In this document: in pieces, positions 10,740-22,129 of the stretch
Position numbering within the stretch: the first letter of the stretch is position 1
Layout: each line of letters opens with the position of its first letter
Assembly: GCA_945910005.1 (NCBI GenBank)
Contig: OX246744.1
Location: 40,064,774 to 40,128,773 of the forward strand
Direction: 5' to 3'
Source of the DNA: Isoperla grammatica
Taxonomy: Eukaryota > Arthropoda > Insecta > Plecoptera > Perlodidae
Length of the DNA stretch: 64,000 bases
Program-made: the position numbers and the translations under genes
Notes under the pieces: generated by a model
What the model saw: only the letters and a program-made list of their open reading frames with translations
Databases searched by the model: none
What the model was told of the DNA's origin: nothing

Positions 10740-11130
10740 TGGTGAGGGCCTAGGAAAGTTAGGAAGCAGGCTTGTAGGATGGTGGCCTAGGCCAATGTAG
10801 CACGCTGTTGTTTTGTGAGTAGGGCCTAGGCTAGGCCTGGTTCTATATTATTTTGGTAGGCCTAGGCCCTAAAGAGAAATCCAAACAGGCGTAGCCTAGG
10901 CTAGAGCCTAGGCCTGGGCCTCAGCTTGCCATGTCGTAGTTCATAGAACTGCAAGTGTAGGCCTAGGGCCTAGGCCTGGGAGGCTTCTAGGAAAGCCTCT
11001 AGGCGTAGTCTTCAAGTAGGTGAATTAGGCCTATAGGCTTGTGAATTGTGAGTACCTAGGCCATACATTCATCATATTATGTCATATACTGCCTACTAGG
11101 CATATATTTTTTTAAGTACAATACACCTAG
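10740..11130. repeat. GGCCTAGG-rich low-complexity block
   Basis: Dense, irregular repetition of aggcctaggcc-type octamers with no regular period. The same motif recurs at 36630-38420 and in small patches elsewhere. Confidence 0.7.
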
Positions 11131-11167
11131 GCCTACACTCTGAGGTAAGCGGTCGTCCGTCTTTATA

Positions 11168-11189
11168 CCCCCCCCCCCCCCCCCCCCCC
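11168..11189. repeat. Poly-C run
   Basis: Homopolymer of about 22 C. Confidence 0.9.
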
Positions 11190-13277
11190 GGACTGGAACA
11201 TATTATGCATTCATGTTCTTTGTTCCAATTCTTTTAACTACTTAATCGTCTCTCACAATCATTTACGCCCACCACGCAAAAGAGTGATGCTGTCCGACGG
11301 AGTAACACGCAAACGGCAAACCCACTATTTGAAGTTGGCTCCCTACACTTTCATTGGTTGGCCCCGCCGTGACGTCACACAGTGTTGCCGCGGTCGCGCT
11401 CGCGCCGCGCCCGTTTCGCATTGTTATTACGTGTGTTTAGCCACGAATATCTCGAAAACGTGTCCGATTACATGTACGTTTTAAACTTTTGTTGCAATCA
11501 ATGTTTAATTATCTACAACACGATACATAATTGAATTATAATTGATGAGATGTCGGTCTACTGTATCGCGTTTTTGGTCAACAGGTGTAGATTTTTGCGC
11601 TCTTACAATGGTGAAGATAGGAGAATTCCGTACTTTTTAGACCAAAATAACTCAAAAAGTTTGCCGTTGACCCCCGTTTTTTTTTGCAAATAATTAAAAA
11701 GCACACCTAGGAGAGTGTATGTTGTGAATTTCAGCCAAATATGAAGTAAGTGAAGTTTCAATGGATCGACTTTAAAACTCGACGTAATTTTTCAGCGACT
11801 CCAGGCAAGTACTGTATCGAAATAGTTGTTAAAAAATCATCCGTTTGTTTTTCCCCCCTCGGTTTATTGTTGTTAAGAATTTTGGACACCATGAGCGGGG
11901 GGTAATTATTCGAAATAAAATCCTTGGTCAAAATCGCTTTTTCCTCCTCCAATGACTCAGTGGATGAGCAGACTTTTTTAGCTCTGCTCCACAAGCATTC
12001 CACAATACCTTTTTTGACATGTAACGGGTGGTTCCAATCAAAATGCAAATATTGTGATGTGTTCGTCGGTTTCCTGTATACCTTGGTATGGAGTTTATTG
12101 TTGGATTTATAAACCAACGTATCTAAGAATGGTAGAGCTCCGTCCTGTTCCAACTTGTGGGTGAATTCAATCCGATTGTGTTGATTGTTCAGGAAACTGA
12201 GAAAAGTGTTAATATCTTGCTGTTCGACATTTATGATTGCGAACACATCGTCAACATATCTGAACCAAACGACAGGAGGTACCGGTGCTGAAGCGAGTGC
12301 CTTTGATTCGAGGTTTTCCATAAAAAGTTCGGCTAGCACAGGGGATAGGCATGATCCCATTGCCAAACCTGAGTTTTGCTTGTAAAAACAGTCATTTAGG
12401 CGGAAATAACAGTTATTAACACAAGCGCCCAGCAGCTCAATGATCGATGACACAGGTAAATTAGTCCGAGTCTCCAAACTGTCGTCACTTTCTAAAAGTT
12501 CTCGAGTTATCGCTAGAGTTTCGACTGTAGGAACACTTGGGAAGAGACTTACCACGTCAAAACTCACCAGTGTGTGTGTGGGTTCCAGCTGCATATCAAC
12601 AATGCTATTGATAAAATCCCCTGAGTTTTTCACCGAATAAGTATGTTTAACTAGGGGTTTTATAATATCGAGCAAGAATCTTGATAAGGGTGCTTGTGGC
12701 GCCCCAATAGAGCTGACTATAGGCCTAAGGGGGGCCTTCTCCTTGTGAAGCTTGGGTAACCCATACATATGCGGCGGTTTGCTGTAATATGACGTCAGAC
12801 GTGATTGACATGACGTTGAGAGGAAGCGTTTCTGTTTTTTAATTATATTGTTTATTTTACTTTCAACCGATTTTGTTGGGTCCTTATCTCACTTGTCATA
12901 TTGAGGTGTGTCCACCACCTCAAGCATTTTTTTGTCGTAGTCACTTTTATTGAGGACGGCAGTGATTTTTCCTTTGTCCGCCGGGAGGATGATAATAGTG
13001 TCATCAATCTTTAGTGAACGTAAAGCCGTAAGTTCTTCCGGGCTCAAATTAGACCGTGGTAGTTCCAAGTTGTGTTCTAAAAATGTTCTAACTTGCGTAC
13101 GGCACAACTCTCGCTGATCAGCAGGGAGCTTGTGTATTGCACTTTCTACTGCTACCACTAGGTCAATTCGATCAAGTTGCTTGGGGGGCGTGGCAAAACC
13201 AAGGCCTCTGCTAAGTAGCTTAGTCTCTCCCTCTGACAGAACCCTAGACGACAGGTTACGAACTGTACGAACTGTGT

Positions 13278-13423
13278 GTGTGGTTTTTAAAAGTAAGTGA
13301 CCTTGGTTTTCGTTTTATAATTGTGTGTGTGGTTTTAACATTTTTCCGGGTCAATAAGTTTCTGCGTGTGATAAATATATATATGTAAGAATAACCATTA
13401 AAATGTAAGAAATCATATGTATA
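13278..13423. repeat. Penelope-like terminal repeat copy (upstream end)
   Basis: The stretch with ttttaaaagtaagtgacc, ataattgtgtgtgtgg and tccgggtcaataagttt matches 9290-9360 and, inverted, the region near 9400-9450. It lacks the ribozyme-like part. Such pseudo-LTRs are usual at the ends of Penelope-like elements. A TA repeat follows at 13375-13430. Confidence 0.7.
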
Positions 13424-13605
13424 TATATATATATGTAGGCTAACAGTACGGCTGGCTCACCGTCCATTTTGACTACGTATAAGCAAAGGGTATGCAAATA
13501 AATGTCATTAATTCAAGTAAACTGAGATTAAGTAATCAATGTTTATGTAAAAATATCAGAAACTATTAATGAAGCCTTCAGCTAGCTTATAAAAACAAGC
13601 GTCGC

Positions 13606-13670
13606 TTATCGTCTCGATTAGCCATTGTTGCAAAAATATGAGACGTTAAGCCCCAATTATCAATCTATCT
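13606..13670 (-). repeat. Dispersed ggggcttaacgtctcat repeat
   Basis: On the minus strand this closely matches the sequence inserted in exon 4 of the transposase gene at 50437-50501: attggggcttaacgtctc, then catattt, then ggctaatcga. Confidence 0.65.
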
Positions 13671-14295
13671 CTATAAAAACAACCTCAATAACAATTTAAG
13701 ACTAGAACAAATCTAAACCTAAACAATAAGTATTTAAACTAATTAAAAGTAACTGACAAAGTTCTTTGGCAATCAAAAGTTAACCAATCGCCAGAGGACA
13801 TGACCACTCAAGTTACCAGCATTGGGTGAACCAAATCTGATCATTAATAAGGGAGTAATTTGGATTTCAGTATACAATTTTGGCATAGCATTTAACACAG
13901 GAACAAAATATCATGGGGTTAATATTCGCTTCACTAGACACGAGACATTATGGCGCGCCTGGCCTACGTGGTGCATCTTGCAACCGCGCTACGCAGTTAG
14001 GTTTGTTCTGGAAGCTAGGGAGGGTTAGAAAAATGTTCAGGAGATAAGTAAATAAATGTAGAGGGGGAACCGAAACCAAGGCAGTCGAGCGTATGGTTGG
14101 GACGCATCAAATCCTGAACCGGGTATACCACCTCAAGGAGGAGTGGGGGTGTTGAGAAAACCTTGGGAATACAAAACCAAGTAACGGGTAGGTTTGCGGG
14201 TCAGTCGAACGTACGGAGGCAACCTCCTGCCAACTAAAATGGAGATGCAGTCAGTTGCGTAGATGTGCTTATATTGTTGTGTACCAGGATTCACT
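13671..14295. other. No gene recognised
   Basis: Single-copy-looking DNA. A short frame at 13822 has no recognisable motif. Confidence 0.4.
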
Positions 14296-14980
14296 GTAGT
14301 CCTTCATTTAACTGACACAATATTGAAAAATAGTCTCAATCATATGGGCAAAGGGTATCATATATGGTTGGATTCACAGAACGTCAGGGAATAACGCCTT
14401 GTATGATACTTTTGAAATCACCGACTCAACGAGGCGTCACGACGCTTTGAACTTGAACGACGCCTCTTTTTTTCGCTAGCGCATGCGAACATTAAAATGA
14501 CTATAACTCAAGACGATACAAACTAATCGTGTTTATTCTTAGTGTATTCTATTGACAAGATATTATTTAGTAACAAAAATGAAAATTGTTTGTGGTTTGT
14601 TCAACAAAACAGTCTGTTTCAAATGTAAATAGACCATGTTTTATAATTTATTTAGAATCGCCTTACTTTCGATTGCTCTGAAATCTACAATTTAAATCAT
14701 ACCCACGTAATATTCAACAGTAATATGAACCAAACAATTATAAATAATATGGTTATCTTGGATTGTGTATAAAAAAATTGTGTTTGTATTTTAGATCATG
14801 TTTTGTATTGTGATGTGCCGCGCATTGTGGGTATCCCGCACCTACGGCCGCACCGCGTACACGAACATTAGAGCTACGTTTCGTCTCGTTTTTGAACACT
14901 GAGTATTTTATGCCATTATAGGACATTTGTGTTTGTATTATTGTTGATTATTGATTAAATTTGTATGTTGATAGTCTGTT

Positions 14981-14986
<6 letters not shown>

Positions 14987-15012
<26 letters not shown>
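14987..15012. repeat. Poly-A run at the inner end of arm A
   Basis: About 26 A, followed by sequence unrelated to the arm. Confidence 0.9.
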
Positions 15013-15050
15013 CGATATATGTACAAAACATTTCACGTGTGCTGTAATCA

Positions 15051-15087
15051 TTCAACAATCAATCAATCATTCAACAATCGATCAATC

Positions 15088-15133
<46 letters not shown>

Positions 15134-15150
15134 CCAATCAATCAATCAAC
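15051..15150. repeat. AATC microsatellite
   Basis: Imperfect then perfect aatc repeats. Confidence 0.9.
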
Positions 15151-15849
15151 TTATCAAACAAGCATCTTTATTTAGCCTACGCTATTAGTCTACAGTATTA
15201 GTATACAGATTGCATATTCGTACAAATTAGTATCGCAATAAATATAAACAATACCTAAATATAATAAATAAATATAATAAATAATAAATGTGTTGTGAAA
15301 TACGAGCATCATCATCAATAACATACATTGCCGTTACTGAACATTATTTTAGAACAATAAGTTTCATGGAAATAGATTATTACTTATTAAACAGGTCACT
15401 TAGAATGTATTTGAAAGAAGCCTTAGTCTATACCATAGTCTACCTAAATCTGCGAACATGATTTACTTACATACTATGAATAGTCATTGTTCTTGTATTG
15501 CATGTTTGGTCAGAATAATCATGTTGGTCGTTGCGTTATTAAACGTAAAGATTGATAGATCCTTTCTTGCGCCATTAAAGGCCATTAGTTTCATTCTTTG
15601 TAGTGCAAGGATTCCTTGTGATTTGTTCTATTTTGAATGACAGATACCTGCATTTAAATTCTTTGTGTTTTTGGACTCCCTTTTCTTGTGCTTGTGGCGA
15701 ATCGTTTGTAATGGATGAGTGACAATCAAGCCTTTCGTTTTGTCATACTAACTAGTGGTGATTTTTCGAATGGAATATTCCAGATTGTCACCATAACTTC
15801 CACTGGGGCCATAACAGATCCCCTAGTGTAGGCTTACTTTATTCTAGCC
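15151..15849. other. No gene recognised
   Basis: AT-rich filler between the arms. No supported feature. Confidence 0.4.
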
Positions 15850-16533
15850 AACGATATCGTGGTGCACAATGCCTTTGGAATTTTCTGCAATCAGTGAACT
15901 ATCTAAATAGGTGGAGAAACGTCTCCCTCACTTCTGAAATGAGAATGTACCGCTCAACTACATCTCTGTTGCCTCTATCCAGACTAGGACACGATTTTGA
16001 CTTGCCTGTCGATCGATGTCTAACGAGGATCAAAGATGTTTGTGTGCCAATTCTATAGTGACAAGAACATATCAGAAGTCAACAACCTTCGCTATTCCCT
16101 CTTCTGTTCGAGGAAGGGACTTATTGAATCTCAAAACCTTCCACCATGCCAACATACCGTTCTGAAACACTTACTTAGAGCAACTATCAGCTAGGTATCT
16201 GGGTTCGAGAGCTGGAATGCAATCTAAATATTCCTCCAGCAGATATTCATGGATGGAAGAATAATGCACACTCGATTTAGATTGATTAGATGAACTGCGA
16301 GCCTGCCCCTACTGCAGTACTGGAGCTGATTTCTTGTACACGCTCTAGCTAGGCAATGTATCGTCACCTCATGCTGTTGTGTAATGGACTCCGATGTACG
16401 TATACTTATAAAATTAAAACTTGTGGTATTGTCAATTAAAATCGAAGGCGAGAAAAATGACGATGACGAAAACATTAACGTTCAGCCCATGGATTCTACC
16501 GATTCTGAAAACGAGGACACCGAAAGAAAGGTA
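15850..16533 (+). pseudogene. Decayed transposon-associated CXC-module coding relic
   Basis: Three frames, interrupted by several stops, give SEVNNLRYSLFC followed by ESQNLPPC and LKHLLRA, then INIPPADIHGW-like and PAPTAVLELISCT segments, and CIVTSCCC near 16360. This order (NELRY-x-x-FC, LPPC, RANYQA, D-G-x-PAP-x-AVLELISC, Cys cluster) recalls a C-terminal module seen in many invertebrate predicted proteins that end in a tesmin-like Cys-rich domain; this is recalled from memory and unchecked. It ends with an acidic stretch, MDSTDSENEDTERK, and a donor-like gtaaaag at about 16531. Too many breaks exist for function. Confidence 0.4.
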
Positions 16534-17292
16534 AAAGATTAGTCAATACTATTTTGAGTTCCCCGATTAAACGTAAACTAAAACTCACGCGTTCACTAAA
16601 CCTCTTTATTCTAGGCACATTCAATCCTTTCGATAAATAACACAGTGAGCAACATGAATATTCAGAGCAAGTGAGCAGTACGAGGACAAATACACATCAT
16701 ATGTATGTCATTGTTCGAAGATGCAGGTAGACTGGTACAGGCTAGTTCTTTAAAGTAATATCTAAATGATATGCTTAATTTAGTTACATGATATCTATTT
16801 TTCTAAAATTATGTTAAATACATGGTATGATATGATATTGTTATGAGATGAAGATGGTCGTTTTTTTTTACAAAACACATGCAATATCGTTTTTTTTTGT
16901 TTTTTTTGTACAAAAACAGACTATCAACATACAAATAAAATCATCCTAAATCATTATCTCAAGTCCTCCAATGGCATTAAATACTCAGTGTTCAAAAATG
17001 AGACGAGTTATGAGAGTCGTCTTGAGTTAAAGTGATTTTAATGTTTGCATGCGCTGGCGAAAAAAAGAGGCGTCGTTCAAGTTCAAAGCGTCGTGACGCC
17101 TCGTTGAGTCGGTGATTTCAAAAGTACCATACAAGGCGTTATTCCCTAAAGTTCTGTGAATCCAACCATATATGATACCCTTTGCCCATATGATTGAGAC
17201 TATTTTTCACGTTAAATTAAATTCCAAGGCTAGAATAAATTCAGTAGGTGTGATAACAAAGCTTGTATTTCACAATGCGCAATGTTGATTGT

Positions 17293-17328
17293 GTTATTAT
17301 TATAATTATTATTATAATTATTATTATG

Positions 17329-17385
<57 letters not shown>

Positions 17386-17386
17386 T
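17293..17386. repeat. ATT microsatellite
   Basis: About 30 att units between arms B and C. The hydrophobic open frames across it are artefacts. Confidence 0.95.
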
Positions 17387-17660
17387 TTTTATTTTATTTT
17401 TATTTTTTTTTAACAGACTATCAACATACAAATACAATCATCCTAAATCATTATCTCAAGTCCTCCAATGGCATTAAATACTCAGTGTTCAAAAATGAGA
17501 CGAAACGTAGCTTTAATGTCGGCGTAAGCGGGGCGGGCGTAAACGCGAGATACATACAATGCGCGGCACGCCACAATACAGAAAATTATGTAAAATACAA
17601 ACAAATTTTTTTGTAAACAATCCAAAATAGCCATTTTATTTGCAATTAGATGTTTCATAT

Positions 17661-17812
17661 TGTGGCGGCTTGCCAGGCGGTGGGTCCGCAACAATCGAGG
17701 AAGAACAAATAAAATGTTTTGCTAATCAGTTTGTAACCAGGGGCTGATATAAAGACACGATAATAAATTTAGTTAAATTTGGTTCTTTATAATTTATCTT
17801 ATAAAAACCATA
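17661..17812 (+). repeat. 5' LTR (152 bp)
   Basis: Begins tgtggcggcttgcc and ends aaaaaccata. It reads as identical to the 3' copy. A clear TATA box was not assigned; ctgatataaagac near 17740 is the best candidate. Confidence 0.92.
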
Positions 17813-17813
17813 T

Positions 17814-17831
17814 TGGTGACCCCGACGTGAT
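17814..17831 (+). promoter_or_regulatory. Primer binding site, tRNA-Trp type
   Basis: The sequence tggtgaccccgacgtgat starts two bases after the LTR end. It is complementary to the 3' end of animal tRNA-Trp including CCA, the primer known for CsRn1-clade elements. Confidence 0.82.
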
Positions 17832-17881
17832 CTGATTTGAATAAGACTAATACCTTCTGATCTGTCGATAATCAATTTTAA

Positions 17882-18658
17882 ATGGAAGCACCTACAAACG
17901 ACACAAGAGTGGACCGAGTGAGTTTGAGGCTGCCGCCGTTCTGGCCAGAGAAACCGGCGCTGTGGTTCGCCCAATTGGAAGCACAATTCGCGCTAAGTGG
18001 CATCACTCAGGACACTACCCAGTTTTACCATGTGCTAGCCCAATTGGACAGCAAATATGCGGCAGAAGTGGAGGACATAATAATCAATCCACCCGCGACA
18101 AGCAAGTACAGCACCTTAAAGTCGGAGCTGATCTCGCGGCTATCGGCTACACAGAGCTCACGCATGCGCCAATTGCTAGAACGGGAGGAGCTCGGTGACC
18201 GTACACCATCACAGTTTTTAAGACATTTACGGGCATTTAGCGAAACGGCACTTCCAGACGAGCTACTACGGACATTGTGGCTCGGCCGCCTTCCATTAAG
18301 AATGCAGGACATATTAGCCGCATCGCCGACAACTGAGCTGGGAGCCCTTGCGAAGTTAGCTGATAAGATTTGTGACAACTCTACTGGACCGCGGGTCGCC
18401 GCTGTGGCTACCGAGGCAGATGTTCGAATTCAAGAGTTGTCACAACAGTTGGAGTCCCTGACTGCCAGTGTCGCCGCGCTCAGTGATGATCGATTCCAGG
18501 GCCGTCGTCAGCGTTCAAGGTCACGCAACAGGGCCCAATCACCAGCAGGCACGACCACTGACAGAGGATTTTGTTGGTACCACGCTACTTTCGGAAACCT
18601 CGCTCGCCACTGTATACCTCCATGTAAGTACCAGGAAAACAGTCGGGGCGGTCAGTAA
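17882..18658 (+). CDS. gag: Gag-like protein of the CsRn1-type retrotransposon
   Basis: A 258-residue capsid-like protein. The N-terminal half contains [19 protein letters not shown] and Q-x-L-x-x-EELGD, typical of the capsid region of gypsy-type gag proteins of this clade. An Arg-rich stretch ([10 protein letters not shown], about residues 200-212) precedes a single zinc-finger-like motif [14 protein letters not shown] followed by C three residues on, giving C-x2-H-x9-C-x3-C instead of the usual CCHC knuckle. The stop TAA at 18656-18658 overlaps the ATG of pol. No frameshift or stop is seen, so it is probably functional. Confidence 0.9.
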   Translation: MEAPTNDTRVDRVSLRLPPFWPEKPALWFAQLEAQFALSGITQDTTQFYHVLAQLDSKYAAEVEDIIINPPATSKYSTLKSELISRLSATQSSRMRQLLEREELGDRTPSQFLRHLRAFSETALPDELLRTLWLGRLPLRMQDILAASPTTELGALAKLADKICDNSTGPRVAAVATEADVRIQELSQQLESLTASVAALSDDRFQGRRQRSRSRNRAQSPAGTTTDRGFCWYHATFGNLARHCIPPCKYQENSRGGQ

Positions 18659-21600
18659 TGGCGGCTGGCTATGGCCCCACTGCAAATCGCCTTTTTGTAA
18701 CCGACAGGTTGACGCGCACAGAGTTCCTTATTGATACTGGGTCCGACCTTTGTGTTTACCCGAAAAGCAAAGTTTTCGGTCATCCCGGGAAAACCGACTA
18801 CACATTGTTCGCTGCAAATGGATCCCCAATTTGCACATACGGTCCTCTGACTTTATCTCTGGATCTTGGTTTGCGCCGAGATTTCACATGGCGTTTCATT
18901 GTCGCCGACGTCGATCAGCCTATCATCGGTGTAGATTTTTTGGCGCATTACAGTCTACTCATTGACGTACGCCGACGGCAATTGGTTGACAACGTCACTA
19001 CATTAACAACTCCAGGAAAACTATCTACTGGCGCGCTAGTACACGTCAAGGTAATTTCGCGCAACAACGATCTTCAGTCCCCCTTTCACGCGTTACTCGC
19101 ACAGTTTCCGGAAGTCACACGCCCAAGTGGCAATCCTACAATGCCAAAACACCAAACGCAACACCACATCAATACGACGCCCGGGCCACCGGTTTCGTGC
19201 AGGCCCAGACGTCTTGCGCCAGACCGCCTAAAAATCGCGAAACGGGAGTTTGACAGTATGATGAAAACAGGCGTCGCGCGACGGTCATCTAGCAGTTGGT
19301 CCGCAGCTCTCCACCTTGTTCCCAAGAAAGGTGATCAGTGGAGGCCTTGTGGAGATTACCGCCCTTTGAACGCCAGGACTATTCCGGACCGGTATCCAGT
19401 TCCACACATCCAGGATTTCACGCAGAATCTTTCAGGCAAGTGTATCTTTTCAACCATTGACTTAGTGCGAGCGTACAATCAAATTCCTGTTGCTGCTGAA
19501 GACATTCCCAAGACGGCGATCACTACTCCCTTCGGATTATTTGAATTTCCGTTTATGAGTTTTGGCCTACGAAACGCGGCTCAGACATTTCAACGTTTTA
19601 TCGATGAGGTATTACGGGACCTCGATTTTTGCTACGTCTATATCGACGACATCCTTGTCGCTTCCTCCAACCCAACACAACATGAAGAACATCTTCGCCT
19701 CCTGTTCACGCGACTTTCAGAATACGGCGTTTTGATCAACTCCTCCAAATGTGTATTCGGTGTTCCAGAAGTCAAGTTTCTAGGGTACACAGTCAGCGCC
19801 AGTGGCACCTGCCCTCTTTCGGAGAAGGTTGAGGCCATCCTCTCTTTCCCCTTACCTGCCAACGTCAAGCAGCTTCGCCAATTCCTTGGAATGATAAACT
19901 TTTACCGCCGTTTTCTTCCGTCTGCAGCTAGGATACAGGCCCCCCTTAACAACCTCCTCGCCGGTGACGAAACTTCAGCCAAAACAATCATTGTTTGGAC
20001 ACCGGAACTCCAGGCTGCGTTTCAAGAATGCAAAAACAGCCTCTCCCAGGCTACGCTTCTGGCGCACCCAGATATCAACGCAGAATTAGCAATCATCACC
20101 GACGCCTCTGATACCAGCATTGGAGCCGCACTCCAGCAGCGTACGAGCCGTGGATGGGAACCTCTCGCTTTTTTCTCACGAAAATTAAATACCGCACAGC
20201 GTAACTACGGTGCGTACGACCGTGAACTTCTTGCAGTGTACGACACCATAATTTTCTTTCGCCATATGTTGGAAGCGCGCACTTTCACTGTGTACACCGA
20301 CCACAAACCGTTGACTTTCGCATTTACACAGCGCCCTGAAAAATGTTCACCTAGACAGTTTCGCCACCTCGATTTAATCGGGCAATTCACAACAGACATA
20401 CGTCATATTCCTGGTAAAGACAACGTCGTAGCCGATGCCCTGTCTCGTGTTGACGCCATCTCTTTTCCAGTCGGCTACGCTGATATTGCCCGTGCTCAAC
20501 TGGACAACGCTGAGCTACGTGATCTCTTACATGCTAACTCTACCCTGCAGTTGCACCCACAGCAGCTTAATGACACAGATTTGCCTCTCTACTGTGACAT
20601 GTCACAATCACTTCCGCGGCCATTCGTACCACAGACTTTACGTCGACAAGTTTTCGATAGCCTGCACAGTTTGTCTCATCCAGGTGTCAAAGCAACGACC
20701 AAACTCGTCACTCAACGTTTTGTATGGCCCTCTATAAATAAAGATTGCCGTGATTGGGCCCGCGCATGTATCACGTGTCAGCGTTCCAAAGTTACGCGTC
20801 ACACCACAGCACCACTTGCACGTTTTTCTCCAACCGCCACCAGGTTCGAACACATACACCTCGACTTGGTCGGGCCACTACCAATTTCCGATGGTTTCCG
20901 ATATCTCCTCACTTGCGTGGACCGTTTCACGAGGTGGGCGGAAGCCATACCGCTTTCCGATATCACTGCCGAGACGGTGGCTACCGCACTCGTCACAGGT
21001 TGGATCTCACGGTTCGGAACACCGCTTAAGGTTACAACGGACTTGGGCCGCCAGTTCGAGTCCCACCTCTTCCGTGCACTCAGTAACATTACTGGCATGA
21101 CTCACCTCCGGACCGCAGCCTACCACCCTCAATCCAACGGTATGGTGGAACGACTTCACCGTCAGCTGAAGGCAGCACTTCGATGCCATGGAGATGACCG
21201 CTGGACGGACGCTTTGCCATGGGTAATGCTCGGCATCCGTGCCTCATGGAAGGAGGACCTCAAGGCCACCCCCGCTGAGCTCGTGTACGGCACAACACTC
21301 CGTCTACCGGGCGAATATCTCTCGCCCCCGCCAGCAACGCCAGAATCCACATCAGCATACGTTGACCGCCTTCGACGTCGACTTTCACAGTTGCGTCCGG
21401 TTCAACCGTCTCACCACGGCCAACACGCGGTCTTTGTTTTTCGAGATCTTGCAACCTGCTCGCATGTATTCGTGCGTCATGATGCGGTCCGTACTCCTCT
21501 TCAACAACCGTATGATGGCCCATACGAAGTCATTTCACGTAACGATAAATTTTTCACCATCCACCGTGCCGGCAAGAGTGTAGTGGTCTCCATCGACCGG

Positions 21601-21723
21601 CTCAAACCTGCATATGTGGATGCAGACAGCATCTTGGCTGTCAACGCACCTTCCAAACCGACGCCAGGCCACACTTTTCCTGGCAACGTATTGCCTATTG
21701 CAGCCCACTACAACAACAACAGC

Positions 21724-21790
<67 letters not shown>

Positions 21791-21792
21791 GC

Positions 21793-21835
<43 letters not shown>

Positions 21836-22029
21836 TCACACCCTCATCAACCACCATCATCGGTACACCCACCGCTCCGTTGAATGCAAAAGCATCCGTC
21901 AAGCGCGTTCACTTTTCCGCCCAGCTGGTTCACACTTCTCCGTATCGTCACAACCCTCCGATACTGGGGGGAGGTACTGTGGCGGCTTGCCAGGCGGTGG
22001 GTCCGCAACAATCGAGGAAGAACAAATAA
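18658..22029 (+). CDS. pol: Pol polyprotein (protease, reverse transcriptase, RNase H, integrase)
   Basis: A 1,123-residue frame in -1 relative to gag, with its ATG overlapping the gag stop (TAATG). Domains in order are: aspartic protease with FLIDTGSD (about residue 26); reverse transcriptase with [14 protein letters not shown] and the catalytic [11 protein letters not shown] (about 325); RNase H with [13 protein letters not shown] (about 480), YDRELLAVY and YTDHKPL; integrase with an H-H-C-C zinc region (HPGVKATT to CITCQRSK) and the D-D-E residues in HLDLVGP (about 734), TTDLGRQFE (about 794) and [10 protein letters not shown] (about 828). Near the C terminus a run of about 40 Asn is encoded by an AAC microsatellite. 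No chromodomain is recognised. The coding end overlaps the 3' LTR. All catalytic motifs are intact. Confidence 0.93.
21709..21834. repeat. AAC microsatellite coding for poly-Asn in pol
   Basis: About 41 AAC units with two AGC (Ser) interruptions, in frame in the C-terminal tail of pol, beyond the integrase catalytic core. Confidence 0.95.
21964..21977 (+). promoter_or_regulatory. Polypurine tract
   Basis: Purine-rich ctggggggaggtac directly precedes the 3' LTR, the expected plus-strand primer position. Confidence 0.6.
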
Positions 22030-22129
22030 AATGTTTTGCTAATCAGTTTGTAACCAGGGGCTGATATAAAGACACGATAATAAATTTAGTTAAATTTGGT
22101 TCTTTATAATTTATCTTATAAAAACCATA
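21978..22129 (+). repeat. 3' LTR (152 bp)
   Basis: Reads as identical to the 5' LTR. The last codons of pol and its stop lie inside it. Confidence 0.92.

Larger units (their letters stand above)
10038..11770. mobile_element. 1.73-kb Mutator-like insertion inside the Penelope-like element
   Basis: The ends are gtcgatccattga (10038-10050) and its exact complement (11758-11770). The palindromic hexamer tttaaa flanks both sides (10032-10037 and 11771-11776) as a target duplication. The host reading frame is restored when the insert and one tttaaa are removed. Inside are one exon resembling the N terminus of a Mutator-like transposase, a GGCCTAGG-rich block (10740-11130), a C-run (11168-11189) and GC-rich promoter-like DNA near 11300-11420. 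It looks like an internally deleted derivative. Confidence 0.8.
9487..13277 (-). pseudogene. Penelope-like retroelement (reverse transcriptase plus GIY-YIG endonuclease), interrupted
   Basis: The minus-strand coding sequence runs from about 13277. The N-terminal part (13277-12892) contains LLSRGLGFATPP and ILPADKGK, typical of Penelope-like proteins. A single in-frame TGA (12891-12889) precedes the reverse transcriptase (12888-11777), with YGLPKLHK, RPIVSS, SFDVVSLFPSVP, GLAMGSCLSP and the catalytic WFRYVDDVF. After an insertion (11770-10038) the frame resumes with FKSSNTLRS and the GIY-YIG nuclease (VVYSVPCKDC, YIGETGR, R-x-x-EH). A frameshift at an A-run near 9835 precedes the last part (HSRTQGHNIDWENA and on). 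Excising the insert with one copy of TTTAAA restores the frame exactly. The 5' part is probably truncated, because a terminal repeat abuts at 13278. One stop, one frameshift and one insertion make this copy dead. Confidence 0.88.
17661..22129 (+). mobile_element. Complete CsRn1-type Ty3/gypsy LTR retrotransposon
   Basis: This 4,469-bp element has two 152-bp LTRs that read as identical, a tRNA-Trp-type primer site, intact gag and pol frames, a purine-rich tract before the 3' LTR and a 4-bp atat target duplication (17657-17660 and 22130-22133). Arm A supplies the empty site. The primer site and the unusual Cys-His-Cys-Cys gag finger are the features described for the CsRn1 clade of gypsy elements. 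No envelope-like gene is present. Intact frames and identical LTRs point to a very recent insertion. Confidence 0.92.

Noticed and set aside
16224..16475. Minus-strand frame of 83 residues
   Set aside because: It is the antisense of the decayed CXC-module relic and has no recognisable motif.
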